Of a stretch of 64,000 bases of DNA, positions 47,217 through 59,434 are shown one piece after another. Location: the NCBI RefSeq assembly GCF_003369915.1, contig NC_046676.1, positions 20,070,001-20,134,000 on the forward strand, in the 5' to 3' direction. This stretch comes from Drosophila miranda. Taxonomy: Eukaryota; Arthropoda; Insecta; Diptera; Drosophilidae. Under the pieces are notes generated by a model that saw nothing but the letters and a program-made list of their open reading frames with translations, was not told where the DNA came from and made no database searches. The stretch's first letter is position 1. Every line of letters begins with the position of its first letter. Position numbers and translations under genes: made by a program.

Positions 47217-48529
47217 GAATGTTGTTCGATACATCCGCCTTTTGTCGATGTCTTGTTGATTGTGTTTAAATGCAAATATTAGTTTGTTTGGTAAATGTAC
47301 GCGACTTTTCTTTTATTAAGAATAAATTTAAAGCTTTTCCTAGAACCCTATTCGAGAGCTCACCGAACTATGATCAGCTTAGTGAACACCGCAACTTAAG
47401 AGATGGAAAGGATACATACTTACATATATGTAAGCTTGACTGGCATAGCAGATAAATCTTAGATAAATATATTTATGTTAATATAGTGATATAATGTATT
47501 TACATTGTGTCTGTATTTTCATATCAAATATAAACTCGATTTTGCTTAACAATAATATGTTTACAAAAACCTGCCTGATGCCTGGTGTGCGCTGCTTGAA
47601 CTACAGGTCGGTTTATACAATACATATGAAGATGTTTTCGAATTAGTTGTAAAAGCCACAGCTCTAATGCTTGCATAAAAATACGCTATAATTGATAAAT
47701 AATTCTAAATATGTATGTAAAAATCTCTAAAAAGCGTTCACTGTTCCTCTGTTAAGTTATTTACAATCCAAATATCCTTAAAGGCCATTTTATTATCTCC
47801 TTAAAGCACCAATGCAATTTCTTGGCTGATTTGCCTAAGCCTAATAAAAAAATTCAACTAAAATAGCCGTCTGCTAGAAAATAGCTGTCTCGTTTCGTAG
47901 CTCGAACATACTAGGTATGCGCATACATACGATATGTATTGAATACTTTCAAAGCAGGGACAGCCATCCCTTTCGATTCAGGGGTATATTGTCACTAGCA
48001 CAGTGATATATAAATATGTATATATTCTCCAGCTTATCTCATTGACAAATGTGTGTGCTGAGATTAAAGAAATTCACTGCAAAGCCAAATCATGCATAGG
48101 TAGGACTGCAGCTTAAGCATATACTCGTAGTTCTGTGAGTGGTGTCCCTCATAGCATAGATTAAAATTAATGTGAAACTAAAATTATCGTTAAATATAAG
48201 ATACGTTTTATACAAAGCAAATACTCCAAATGAATCAAGTATTCTCCGTGAGCAAATTGTCGATAGCTTAGTTATATTTTGTTCATAGCACAGTGTGTCC
48301 GATATAGGAATATGTAGCATTGTAGCTGCTGGCAATTACTTATGTAGGTAACTGTAGTTTTCACTTGTTGGTTGTACTTCGATGATAGATTTTGAGGTTC
48401 AAAGACTCTTCTTTTTGATATTGCACTGTGTGTCTTCAAAACTTGAGTTTAATTTGTCAGATTTACCGCCCATTGCCTATAGAGTTTTTAACGGAGTCCA
48501 GACATATGCAATCTGGAACTCCCCAAGTC
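47217..48529. other. 3' interval between PWP2 and the Cys-loop channel gene
   Basis: This is convergent, AT-rich DNA with several AATAAA-like signals on both strands. It most likely holds the 3' UTRs of the two genes. I see no ORF or RNA gene. Confidence 0.55.
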
Positions 48530-51500
48530 CTAGGACGACTTCATCAGCAGGATCGGCCAGTACAGGAGAACAAATACAAAGAATAGTATGGGAAAGACAG
48601 CGCGGGAGACCTTATCGATCTCCCGCCACATTATCTTCTCGACGCCCGTGTCCGTGTCCGTCCATGCCACCGAAAGTAGGCTCTGCCGCCGCGCCGGCTT
48701 CGGCGGTCCTCCGTTTCCCTGCAGCGATGTCTGCGAAATAAGGCGGCTTGACAGGTGCACACATTCCCTAAAATTATCTAAAAAGATAATCACTCACCTG
48801 TCCGGGCGTCGTGGGCGTTTGGGTGGCTTTACGCGACCGCACGGCTCCGCCCTCCCAGCTAGCCACCGTTGCACATTGACCTTTTTCCATGTTACTGATG
48901 CGCTACGCGATTTCAATTCGGGACGATAAGAAGGTGGCATTATTTATTAAAGGGATATCCACAGCTCTGCCTTACCATTGGCAGTACCTTGGGTATGCGG
49001 TTCACCTGGTACTGGTACTGTACGTCCAGGACTTTGACCACAACGAACTCGGCCAGGGCTGCGAACACGGACAGCATGCAGCCGGCCATCCACAGGTCCA
49101 GGGCCTGCAACAGAAATGTTGTTTAACCTCTATACTTTATTTTGCTGGTTAACTCATTGGCCACCTTCACATAGGCCACTGGGGGAATATCCGCCCCCGT
49201 GAACATGGTGACCAGCGTCAGCATGCAGGTCACAAGCAGAGTAACCCGTCCCGGTATGGCGTCTAGTCCCAGCCAGAAGCTGAACCAGGAGAGCATCACC
49301 ACCAGCGAGGAGGGGGCGAACGTCTGGATGAGATGATGGCCGATCTGGCGCTCGAAGCGGAAGAACACGGTGAGCCGCGAGAAATTGCCCACCTTCTCCG
49401 GCATGTAGCCATCGCTCTCCTCCAGCTGCAGGGGCTGGCCCAGATTGTACTGCAGGAGCTTCAGTTCCGGATTGAGGGTCACGCCCGAGTCGGACCAGCG
49501 GAGCTTCACCTTCTGGTTGTTCGATGAGACTTCATTGAGTGAATTTTGAATTGTAAATTTTGTTAGAGGCTGCTCTTGTCTGCGGGGAATGGGAGGGGTT
49601 GCCACTCACAGCTCTCAATGTGGATGGGACACACTTGTATGTCCATGGGGTACAGCTGGAACTCCATCTGGCAGGCAATGATGGCATGCATCCGCGCCGC
49701 ATAGCGAACCGTCTTGTTTTTGTACAGCGTCACTGATGTGAACTTGTGGGTCAGAGTTGCTATTTCTACAACGAGAAGACATCGAGAAGACGTTGCAGAG
49801 ATGCGGAACAAATGGGGTTTGATTAGAACTATGGCATTGGAATCGAAAGACTCATTTTTCTTTGCTCATTTTTGTGGTTGAGTGGTTGATTGTTTATTGG
49901 TTGATTTGGCCGGTGCTCGTGATCGCCTTATGTCTAGTTTAAGCATCAAGTTTCTACAAGGGAAGAGTGCGGTGTCTGCTCTACTTAGCATAAATAACCC
50001 TGTCCGGTACCTTTACCGCCACTGATTTTGGACTACAGAGGTACCACTACTCTAAACGGAGCAGGTCATTGACGCTCACATTGCAAAAACAACATACACA
50101 GCATGTGCATGACGAGGCACATTGATGCTTGTTGTTGTTGTGGGAAATATTTGCTCTTCTAGTACTTGGCATAAAATGACTTTTATTTTGTAAAAACTCT
50201 TATTCGTTAAGAAAATATGTGTGCACTTATCGATCGTTGGTAAAAGAGTATAATTAAAAAGAGTCAGTATGAAAAGGGGTATATTATAGACTTTGATTTT
50301 ATTGAAGCTGATTATATTAAGATTTTTTTTATTGAAAAACCACGAGGAACATTCTAGTTGTTTTCCATAATAATAAGATCAACGATCAAGTATCAGTGTA
50401 TGCCATTAAAAGAGATCCATCCATTACCCACACTAACTGCAAAAATCTAAGAAAATTTAAAGGAGATATTTCGGAGCATGCCTTTCAGAAGTTGAAAATG
50501 TTAATTTTACCAAAGATCCAACGATTCTGGAGTTTTGCACTGATAAAACATGCAGTTGTAGTAATCTTGAAAATAACGTGACAGGACGGAATAAAGCTTG
50601 ACCGATTTGCAATCGATTTTCGTCCTTTAAATGTTGACAATGGCAACCAAAAAAACGTAAACCAAATAGAAAACCACATTTTCCCGACAAAGTACAGCCG
50701 TGATTTCAAGGTGAGAGATCTAATCAGGGGACTCCGAGTGCAACTGCAAATTTCGTTTTTCATTTTTCGTTTGGAGCGTGTGGGTGAGAGGAATGTTTAG
50801 AGTTCTGGCGGGTGTGGTTGGAGTTGGAGTGCCCTGGGTGACCATGGCATTGGAAGTGGATGTGGAAGTGGTGGAATGGATTTCGTGCGTGCAATGACGC
50901 GCCACGTGGGCGGTACTAGTAGTATCTCCTGATGGGGGGGATTTAACGAGTAAAAGCAAACGAAATGTAAATTTTTTTGTTCACAAATGGTGGATGCCAG
51001 TATGGGTATATATTTATATATATTTATAGACAAGGTATATACTACATCTTGTTCATTAGATATCATAATAGTATTCTGAGAATGTTGAATATACAGATAC
51101 AGATTGTATGGAGGATATGGATTGATTTCGATTTGGATGGCTTTTGGCATAACACAAAATTGTAAACACAGATCTAGATTCATTGATATACTTAAATCTT
51201 TGTTCAGATGAAAGTTTTTCGAATCTCTTTCACCCTTATTGCGTAGCATAGAGGTGGACGCAACATATGGACTTCCATATCCTATGTAGAAGTTTCAGTA
51301 TTGTTAGTTTGGAAACGATTAGTCGTTAGAGAAATCAACGGAACGGATTAGGAAAAACAAACAGATACAGAAGAATTTGTTACTATATACAAATGATCAT
51401 CCAAACTTATATGTACTATATAGTAGATATCTAGATATTAGACACATATTGTAGTAGTAGAGGTTGTCGGCTGGACAAAGTGCACGATTGGGAATTGTTT

Positions 51501-53685
51501 CAGATCCTACAAACGCACACACAAAGGCATACATGGAGTTTGTTTATTTAAAGTTTGAAGAACGTACCGGCAATTTTCGAATTGAGAAAGTACGGATCCG
51601 GCTGCCAAAAATTCTCAAAGACTTCTGGAAGCAGTGTCACATAGTCGTCGCCCTCCTCGAAGATGTCGTCGGGGATCTCCAGTCGTGGCTCATGCCAGCA
51701 CTGATGTATAAACATGTCTACTCTGAAAATATACACAGTATTGCTATATGATCCATTATGGTCGCCCGCATTTGATCTGGGACGCGGCTCCACTTACCTA
51801 AAGTCCATATCCTCTACGTTAATTGAGTTAATATCTACAACAAATATGCTAAAGTCTACTATCACTGGGGATCCCTTCTTCGAGGGCGGTCGTATTTCTG
51901 CAATAAATCATCAAGGCGATCGCTGATTATCTTCGACTTGGGTGTGAACTCATTAGCATATACAACTCATATGTATGTACATATGTACATATAAACAATG
52001 GTTACACCAGCTCTTCCACATGAACACCGGCCATCCAGCCATTCAAAATAATAGAACGTCTCGTGCGCAAATTCATTTACGTGTGCCTCTGTCGGTGCGG
52101 TACGGTGTGAGTTCTCTAAAAAGGAAACACACATCACCGACAGCCACCTCGGGCTCTCTTCAAGTTCAGGGCCAGTCTACGGGGCTAATGGTAATGCGTA
52201 TTACACAACCAGGGAAAATCGATAGAAATAAAGGTGTTGATTAGCTTCCACGAATGTTTTTCTTCCAATGAAAACTGCTCTACTCGGCACAGTTAAAATT
52301 GTCCTTAATTATGCATTTCCTTGCAGGCGGTTGGGGGAAGCTTCCCGTATGGGGGGTAATGGGATTCGAGTCCGTGGAAGCAAAGATTCAACGATCCATA
52401 AGTTAGGAAATAGTTTATTCTAGAAGTCCCATTCGATTATATTCCCATTATATCTTGAGGGTTCTTTCATAGTTCCAGTCAAAGAAATTGTCGCCGGTAA
52501 ATGTTATTTTGATTTGAATCGATCGTAATTGTGGATGACGTCAAAGACCTAAATTGCGGCTCTCAGACGGAGACTGTGGAGAACCGTAACCGTAACCCAG
52601 TAACAAAGACGGAGGCCCTGAAATTTACCGCGTCACGAAATGAACAAAACCGTGAAGAAAAACCGAACACGCATATGCATATCCTGCGGCTGTTGGTGGT
52701 TTGGCGGGTTTCATGGTTTCATGGTACAAACAAATCAGAAATCACAAAAAGAATGGCGAAAAATCCATGCAATTAAAAACAAAGGCTGGAGAGGAACGAA
52801 TCGCACTCGCACCTCAACCTCATGCTTCAAGTGGATGGAAGCCGCCGACACAGACACAGCAGACACCCATAGAGAGGAGTACGAAAGGTAACCTCCCATT
52901 ACAATAGTACGAGTAATTTGTTCAGAGGGGGGTTTGATTTGGTGTTGGTGTCGGCCGGGCCGGCCTCTGGGTCTGGGCTTAACTTACCCTTGACATAATT
53001 AGGCGGAAGAACCACTCGCGGCTTGGCTGTGTAGTTCACTTGGGTCTCCGTTGCTTCGCTCAGCCTGCAAAATGAGCAGCAAAAAAACCAAAGAAAAAGA
53101 AAATTTCAAATACAATCCTTTATATGGAGTCACGGACAGGGGGGGGTTGGGGCTAAGCTAAGGCTGGGGGCTGTGGCTGTTGGCTGATGGCTGCCACATG
53201 CAACTATTGCAAACTTTGTCAATTTAAGTCTGAATTTGAAATTAACTTCATTCGTGTTTGCTGGGCTGCCTTCTGTACTGCTGTGTTCCGGTCTGTTCTG
53301 TTCTGTTCTGCTAGACTTGACTTTAGCTTCTGTTTAACTGGTTTGTAAGCGAATTATATTATGTACGTGGTTTGCTTTTTGCAGTTTTTTGATATTATTC
53401 CAATCGGATGTAGTACTCATATGACGTGCAGAATTCCCATTTGACTGGTATCCAAGTGACCTTGCTTCTGGGTGATTTGTCAAAAACGAACCGATTTTCT
53501 ATTTGGCAATGCTCATATCCAAATGAAGGTTGCCGGTATACCTAACGGTCGAGTCTGTCCCTTGAACTGAATCCACATCGAGCCTAGCTGGAAAAGGAAG
53601 GAGGAAATTCGAGCTGAGCTTACCATATCAATATGAATCCCAATCCAAGCGATATGAATGCGTTCCTTTTGAGTTTGCCAAGCAT
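48530..53685 (-). CDS. Cys-loop ligand-gated anion channel subunit (orphan GABA/glycine receptor-like)
   Basis: Nine exons join with matching phases: 53624-53685, 52988-53064, 51798-51897, 51568-51722, 49610-49765, 49165-49529, 48976-49104, 48798-48902 and 48530-48730, giving 449 residues. A signal peptide (hydrophobic FISLGLGFILIWL) precedes the ligand-binding domain. The Cys-loop is present as C-x13-C with core YPMDIQVC, and the MDFRVDMF and WxPDxxF segments are intact. TM1 begins APSSLVVMLSWFSFW. TM2 follows PGRVTLLVT, where most anion channels have PARV. TM3 follows ALDLWM, and TM4 is the last exon. The large TM3-TM4 loop is short. D. melanogaster has a close relative (CG12344) of uncertain ligand. 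Introns of about 1.8 kb (49766-51567) and 1.1 kb (51898-52987) hold no visible genes. Confidence 0.9.
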
Positions 53686-56600
53686 GGTGTTGGGGCGACG
53701 GAACGGGAAAGGAATTTTGTAACTTCAGGCCTCAATTCATCTCACTTTACACCGACGTGGGAATTTCATAATTCGGTCTCTGTAACACAATATTTTGAGC
53801 ATCATTTTTATTTTCAATTTCATTTTCGGTTTCGGGTTTTGGTTTCAACCGAACTTTGCGGAGTACTGGTATGTTATATCTCTTACATTGTATTTCGATT
53901 GATTTTGTTTTCGTTTCTTAACGTGTTTTCACTTTTCATAGACACTATGCACATACACTCATATGTACATAATTGCACTTGCAGCAGGACACGAACACGA
54001 ACGATCACTGAAAAAAACAAGAGAAGGGTAGGGAAGATCGTAGCTGAGTCCTTGATTCGAGACTTGTGGTCCCGCAGTCTTGCCTCCAGCTCGGTTCGTT
54101 CTAAACTCAAACAAACAAAGAATCTCACAGTCGAAGACAGTCGAGCTTTGGTCGCGAAAGTGTGCTCATCCAGATACATATGTATGCCAGTATCTATGTG
54201 TGTATCTACATACCATACGGATGCTAGTGTGTGTCCGCATCCATGATATGTAGATTCCTCAAGCGAGGGCCTCTGTGTGTGGGCTGGCTGGATGTTACTG
54301 TTAGCAGTCAACCAGCGGCGTATGGCGATTGCGGATAGCGGCCGTAAGCTGATACCCAGTGAGATGTTCTATGTGTGGGGTGTGTTCTGTGTCGTGGTGT
54401 TTGACGGAGGAGGCATTGGTCGTGTAATTGCCCCAGCACTGGGGCCGAGCACTAGCACACTTCGCGCCAAGATTCAATTGAATCGCGTGCCAATTTTACT
54501 TAAGTCCGGTACATTTTGCTATCCGCCTGGCGATGCGATACGATATATAATAACAGCTCAATCTATGCCACTACTTATACATCCGATTGATGTTCGTATC
54601 GTATAAAGTACGCATCCAGATATCAAATATGTACCTTTAAGGAGGGCCAGAGAGAGATGCCTGATCAATTACACACTTCCTGGCTTGTGTGACTGGTTCA
54701 AGCACACATAATTGCCTGGACTGGTGTGGACTGGACTTCCATTTCCTATAAATTACTTTCTGTTTCTCACTCAGCTCTTATCTTCCTGTTCTCTGACATT
54801 GACACTGGCAATGGCATGGTCGTGTGGTCAAGTATTTTTCGCAAATTAAAAATTCCACTTCCAGATCTGAGAGCATGCATACCACTCGTAGTATGTAGAT
54901 CGTCAGATGAACAGCATCCGGCTAAGCCCAACGCAAATGGTCTAGCTGTAGGTGTAGGTGTAGGCAGACGCAGACGCGACACAGACTCAGATGCGACACG
55001 TTTTTTTTGTCAGATATAGATCTTAGATGGGAGTGTTTAAGTCATTTGCACTAGGTATGTATATAACACGTATACGTATTCCATTCTTTTTGACAATTAG
55101 TTATTTTATTACGTAGGTACATATTTATATAAATATTTGGGATGATGTTGGTTTGATTTGATTTGTTACTGCCACTAATTAACTAAAAAAAAAATCATTT
55201 ATTTCCATTTGTACTCGCACTCGTTGAGCTGTTCGGCTCGGTTCAAAGATCCACACAAAATTAAAACAAATGAATTTTTAATTTTAATTTTTTGAACTCT
55301 TGCCTGATTATATAAAAGAATAACTGCCTAGTCTTGGCAGGCAGGCAGGAAACGATTCTCGGGGACTTTCGATTATGAATTGGCAACATTGAAAAAAATG
55401 TACTTCCCCCAACAATGGCATTAATTTTGTAGTTAATGGCATTTATGAATGTGTTCTGTTGCGGTTTCATTCCCAGAACCGCCTGCAATTACACTAGTTT
55501 AACGCTTGCCTCACGCGAGCCCCGGCTTTCCACCGCTACACTCCACTCCACTCAACTCCGTTCCATCCAATCAAAATCTAAATATTATTGGGAAATTACC
55601 GCGTTACGGGAACGACGCGCGCCCGAATCCGTTCGCCTTCGCTCAGGAACTAAAACTGAACTCAACGGACAAAAAAAGTACGCGAATTTCTTGCCACTTT
55701 CCTTGCCAGCTTTAATACGAAATACAACAACACCAACAATAACTAAAAAAAAAAAAACCAACGTCCCCCAACGCCGCTCGACCGTTCAATGGAGACTGAG
55801 GCACGACAACCAACTGTAACGGGTTTCCATTTACAAGGAGTTTGGCTTGTCGGGGAAGGACAGGCGGACAAGAGGAATGGCGGAAAGGAGCATGAGCACG
55901 AGTGCAGTTCGGTTGCAAATTGGTGTTGGATTCCCATGGAAATGTATTTGGAAATTTCCAATCTCCATTACATTACTTATATTATGTATTGGTGAAGGGA
56001 TCAACTGTGTAAATTTTTCTTATAATTGTCCACATACGAGTGGGAACATATGTATGTACATACATATGCACAACAACCGAGAAACGGATCCTGACTGACG
56101 TTGGTTTTTCCAATGAAGTGCATGCGATTTGACTTGACGTTTTCCACAAAATAACCAAAACACTACACAACTGCCACTGCCACTGGCACAGGCACAGGAG
56201 CGGTGTCTGGGCTAGGCAACCTTCCACTAACTATGGTAACAGCCGAGCGTTAAAAGGCTGGAAACAAGGCCTTCCTTCGCTGGCACCCAGGCCCCATGCC
56301 TCGTGGGAAATTTCTATATGGCAATGTAAATACAAATCGCGTTTGTAGGACTAACTATAATATACAAAGACAATTACACTCATGAGTACATACAGAATAG
56401 TATAGTAGAGTGTGGATACCGTACATATATGGGATATACCCACCATACAGATGTACTGTATGGAGACCACATCAGTCAAGGGGCAAGGTAAATGGAACAT
56501 TTTGTTATGACATTATTGTTGCTGTTTTGGCAACATTCACCAAAAACTGACAATGAAATGAACTTTATTTTATTTTCATTTCGATTGTCTTGCTGTTGAT

Positions 56601-57203
56601 TCCGTTTTATGTTCGGCAGTCGAGCTCTTGTACATAGCTAGCGATTCGCGAATCGTAAGCAGTCGGTGAGACTGTTTTAGAGCTGAGCTAATTGTTGCAT
56701 GGCAGGCCAAGTCAAGTCTCTTGTTATCTGCCACTCTATCCGCGTCAGTTAGTTGGGGTATAGCTGGTTGGACGTCCGTGCGGTGACAGGAGAAAGCCAA
56801 CTGTGCGGCATATCCTTTCAGGGCATCACGGCTTCGTATAGTGGTTCGTATATCAGCTTTGCTTGGCACGCACAGCGTGGAGCAGGCAGCGCGTGTGGAG
56901 CAGGCAGCCACTTTGATTAATGGCCAACTGACAACTGACGATGACGCCAACCAAAGCTCGACATCCAGAGCTCCAATTCCCCATCCATGCATCAGCATAT
57001 AATTCGTACAATTTTCCATTATTGGGTCATTGGACCCAACAGTTTTCGAGAGCCATTGGCATAAAGGACTAGCGACCAGTTGGCAGAGGGATCGAAAGAA
57101 ACGCGTGTCAGTGTTTATACTCCTCATATAGATATCACTTTATACATACGCCTTGTGTATACAATTCACATTTAAACCTAAAGAACAGAGCTGGGAACTT
57201 AAG
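53686..57203. other. intergenic region between the channel gene and LTV1
   Basis: No recognised gene. The promoter of the channel gene should lie at the left end. TTCTGTTCTG-type simple repeats (just inside the gene near 53290) and ATGTATGT-type simple sequence are frequent. Overlapping frames at 53839-54311 on both strands look like chance. One 183-codon frame (56576-57127, minus) is annotated separately as doubtful. Confidence 0.5.
56576..57127 (-). CDS. unassigned 183-codon open frame (doubtful)
   Basis: The frame starts with ATG and runs 183 codons without interruption, in DNA that otherwise lacks long frames. The translation is Ser/Thr/Ala-rich, contains eight Cys, and has no signal peptide, membrane segment, repeat or family motif that I recognise. 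No consensus Kozak context or nearby poly(A) signal makes a strong case. It could be an orphan gene, part of an unrecognised gene, or chance. Codon use does not obviously resemble the neighbouring housekeeping genes. Confidence 0.2.
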   Translation of the reverse strand: MRSINTDTRFFRSLCQLVASPLCQWLSKTVGSNDPIMENCTNYMLMHGWGIGALDVELWLASSSVVSWPLIKVAACSTRAACSTLCVPSKADIRTTIRSRDALKGYAAQLAFSCHRTDVQPAIPQLTDADRVADNKRLDLACHATISSALKQSHRLLTIRESLAMYKSSTAEHKTESTARQSK

Positions 57204-58758
57204 TTAGACAATTGTGGCGCCCTGCTGATTGGATCGCTGGTTGATCTTGACGTGAGTTTGCCGCTTCTTCTCCTCCCTGAAGGCCTCTGCGTTGGCCTTC
57301 TTCTCGATGCGTCGTTCGTTTCGGTAATCTTTTAGCAGACGCTTCCTCTCCTTCTTCTCCTCGGCAGACTCGTCCTTGGGGCGTATAGACAGAACGCTTA
57401 GCGTCGACAGCACCGACTTGGCGCACAGCGACTTTGGGCCCGTTGCAGCGACCGAGTCATCACCCAGATTGGCCAAAGCTTTGGCTGTGAGCTGGCCATC
57501 AACGCCGCCACGCAAAACATTGGCGGGCAGTCCAGTTTTGGGATCGATCTGAATGGGAGCTGGGTTTGAACTGGCACTGGAGCGACGACTGCGCCGTGGC
57601 TCATCAATCAGCTTTGGATGATTGTAGATATTTGAGTATGTTGACAGAATAGACTCACAGTCCCATTTCTTTTGCTTGGGATCGTCCACTTCGTATTCGA
57701 CTAGCTCCTCGGTGGGGTCCTCTTCGCCCTCAACCACATGCCTGTACTTTTCAATGCGCTCACGATCCCAATCTTTGTTGTAGTCGATTGTTTTGTTCTT
57801 CTTTTTGAATTCCTGGAAGCATTGCATGACGACCGGGTGCTTTTGGTGCCAATTGCCTTCGATATCTTCCAGGGCCAGGTCACCCAGCTCGGGATCATCA
57901 TAGCTGGCATAGAACTTTTCGAAGCGGTCGTCCAACAAGGAGAGCTGCTCATTACGACGAATGACACTGGACGACATGGAATATTCTGTGAAACGAGACT
58001 TGACTTCCTCGTCATCGAAACGACGCTCTCGCATCAAAGGAGCCAGGCGATCCATTAGCTCATCCTCATCTTCGTCTTCATTCATATTATCTGAATCAAA
58101 GTCCATGTCCTCATCGTCGCCCTCCTCTTCGTCAGTCCAATCGTCCTCGTCATCTTCATCACCGTCGTCCATCGCCTGCATAACAAAATCATCCTCCAGT
58201 TCTTCATTTTCGCAATCGCTATCCAGTGCCGCCACTACATCTGGATCCCAGTCCAAGCGCAATGATTGGGGAGCTGCCTTGTTCAGCATTCCCTCGGTCT
58301 CTTCAAACTCGCTGGCAAAAACCGAACTGGGCAACACTAGTTTGGGAGCTGTCGACGGCTTATCGTCCTCCTGGCGCTTCTTGGCATGGTTTGGATTCTC
58401 CATGTACTCCCAGACCACATCGTTCTCACGTTTCTTCATGTGCTGCAAGTAGTCGTAGTCGTCATCAAAGTGAATGCCGAATTTCTTTTGCTCCTCCTGA
58501 CGCTTTGCGGGATCTACTGGTGCCTCGTCCTGCGATTTGGTCTGGGACTGTCGCTGCCTCGCAGCAGCCTCCAAGAGCACACGCTGCGGCGCATTTTCGT
58601 CTGTGACAAGTGGATCGTGCTGACTGCGGTGGACCAAATGGAAGGTTACCGCCTTCTTGCGGTCAATGTATGGTTTCTTTCCCTTTACCTAAAAGACGTA
58701 CACACAGTTATTAATTAAGTTGTATGTATTAAGGCGGGGTTCGCGCCAAACTCACCAT
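57204..58758 (-). CDS. LTV1: LTV1, 40S ribosomal subunit maturation factor
   Basis: The coding sequence is the lone ATG of exon 1 (58756-58758), a 67-bp intron, then exon 2 at 57204-58688, together 495 residues. Exon 2 opens VKGKKPYIDRKKAVTFHLVHRSQHDP, typical of the LTV1 N-terminus (quoted in part: KKPYIDRKKAVTFHLVHRSQ). Next come FGIHFDDDYDYLQHM (residues ~70-85), a long acidic Asp/Glu stretch (residues ~165-205) and the basic C-terminal segment KKERKRLLKDYRNERRIEKK. LTV1 binds late nuclear and cytoplasmic pre-40S particles with RpS3 and Enp1 and is released after casein kinase 1 phosphorylation. A GTATATTT-family repeat begins about 55 bp upstream of the start codon. Confidence 0.93.
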
Positions 58759-58799
58759 TTTAGATTGTTTTTATTAAATTTTTTGTCAACAGACACAGA

Positions 58800-59070
58800 A
58801 ACACATGTGCCTTGCAGTGTGTTTATCGGATTTATCGTTAAAATATCGACCCACAGAAATATACCAAAATATACCATCCCATTTTTTAAAAATACCAAAA
58901 ATATACTGACGAATACAAGTTCTATTATACATATTCCTCGTTTTTGATATTCCGTCGAGTTTTATTAGCTATATAGAATATTTAGCCATGCCCACATAAT
59001 TTTATCTGATTAATGAATCAATTTTCTAATTGTCTGGTTTATTTTAAACACTTGATTTTATTACCGATTC
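58800..59070 (-). repeat. GTATATTT repeat family, copy immediately upstream of LTV1
   Basis: The block TGCCTTGCAGTGTGTTTATC followed by ATCGTTAAAATATCGA and ACCCACAGAAATATACCAAA is almost identical to the DNA immediately upstream of Nop10 (from 29300). It continues into the reverse complement of the ATTCATCAAT/ATTATGTGGGCATGGCTAA part of the family. Orientation relative to the gene is the same as at Nop10 and Prosbeta5. Confidence 0.82.
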
Positions 59071-59434
59071 ATACCCGATTCAAAGAGAGCGAAAAATGCC
59101 TAGTGGTGCGCACCAAATGGAAATTGTTTGAAAGTGAATGAGCTACAAGGATTTAAATGCAATCCATTTGAATAAATCCTGTGGCTATCCACTTCTCCTG
59201 TAGCTTCCTTCAGCGACAAGCGCTCGTTCCTTAGCTCGGTGAAGATGTCTTGGTTGAGTTTCCGCCGACCTGCACCTCGTACTTTGGCGTATTCTTGCCG
59301 TGAAACTATTTCTATACACACACTGAAAATTGGCTGTGTGAGGCTAGCACCTCCACGTCCTTCCACTTCAGCGATCGGTGGACAAAAACCTTCACCAGTT
59401 CCGACACTCGTCTCAATATAACGTACATACATTT

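Noticed and set aside
52330-52380. tRNA-like GATTCGAGTCC T-loop
   Set aside because: No matching acceptor, D-arm or anticodon arm could be folded around it.
53839-54311. Overlapping 135- and 142-codon frames on opposite strands
   Set aside because: Both are low-complexity in part and without motifs; mutual overlap suggests chance.
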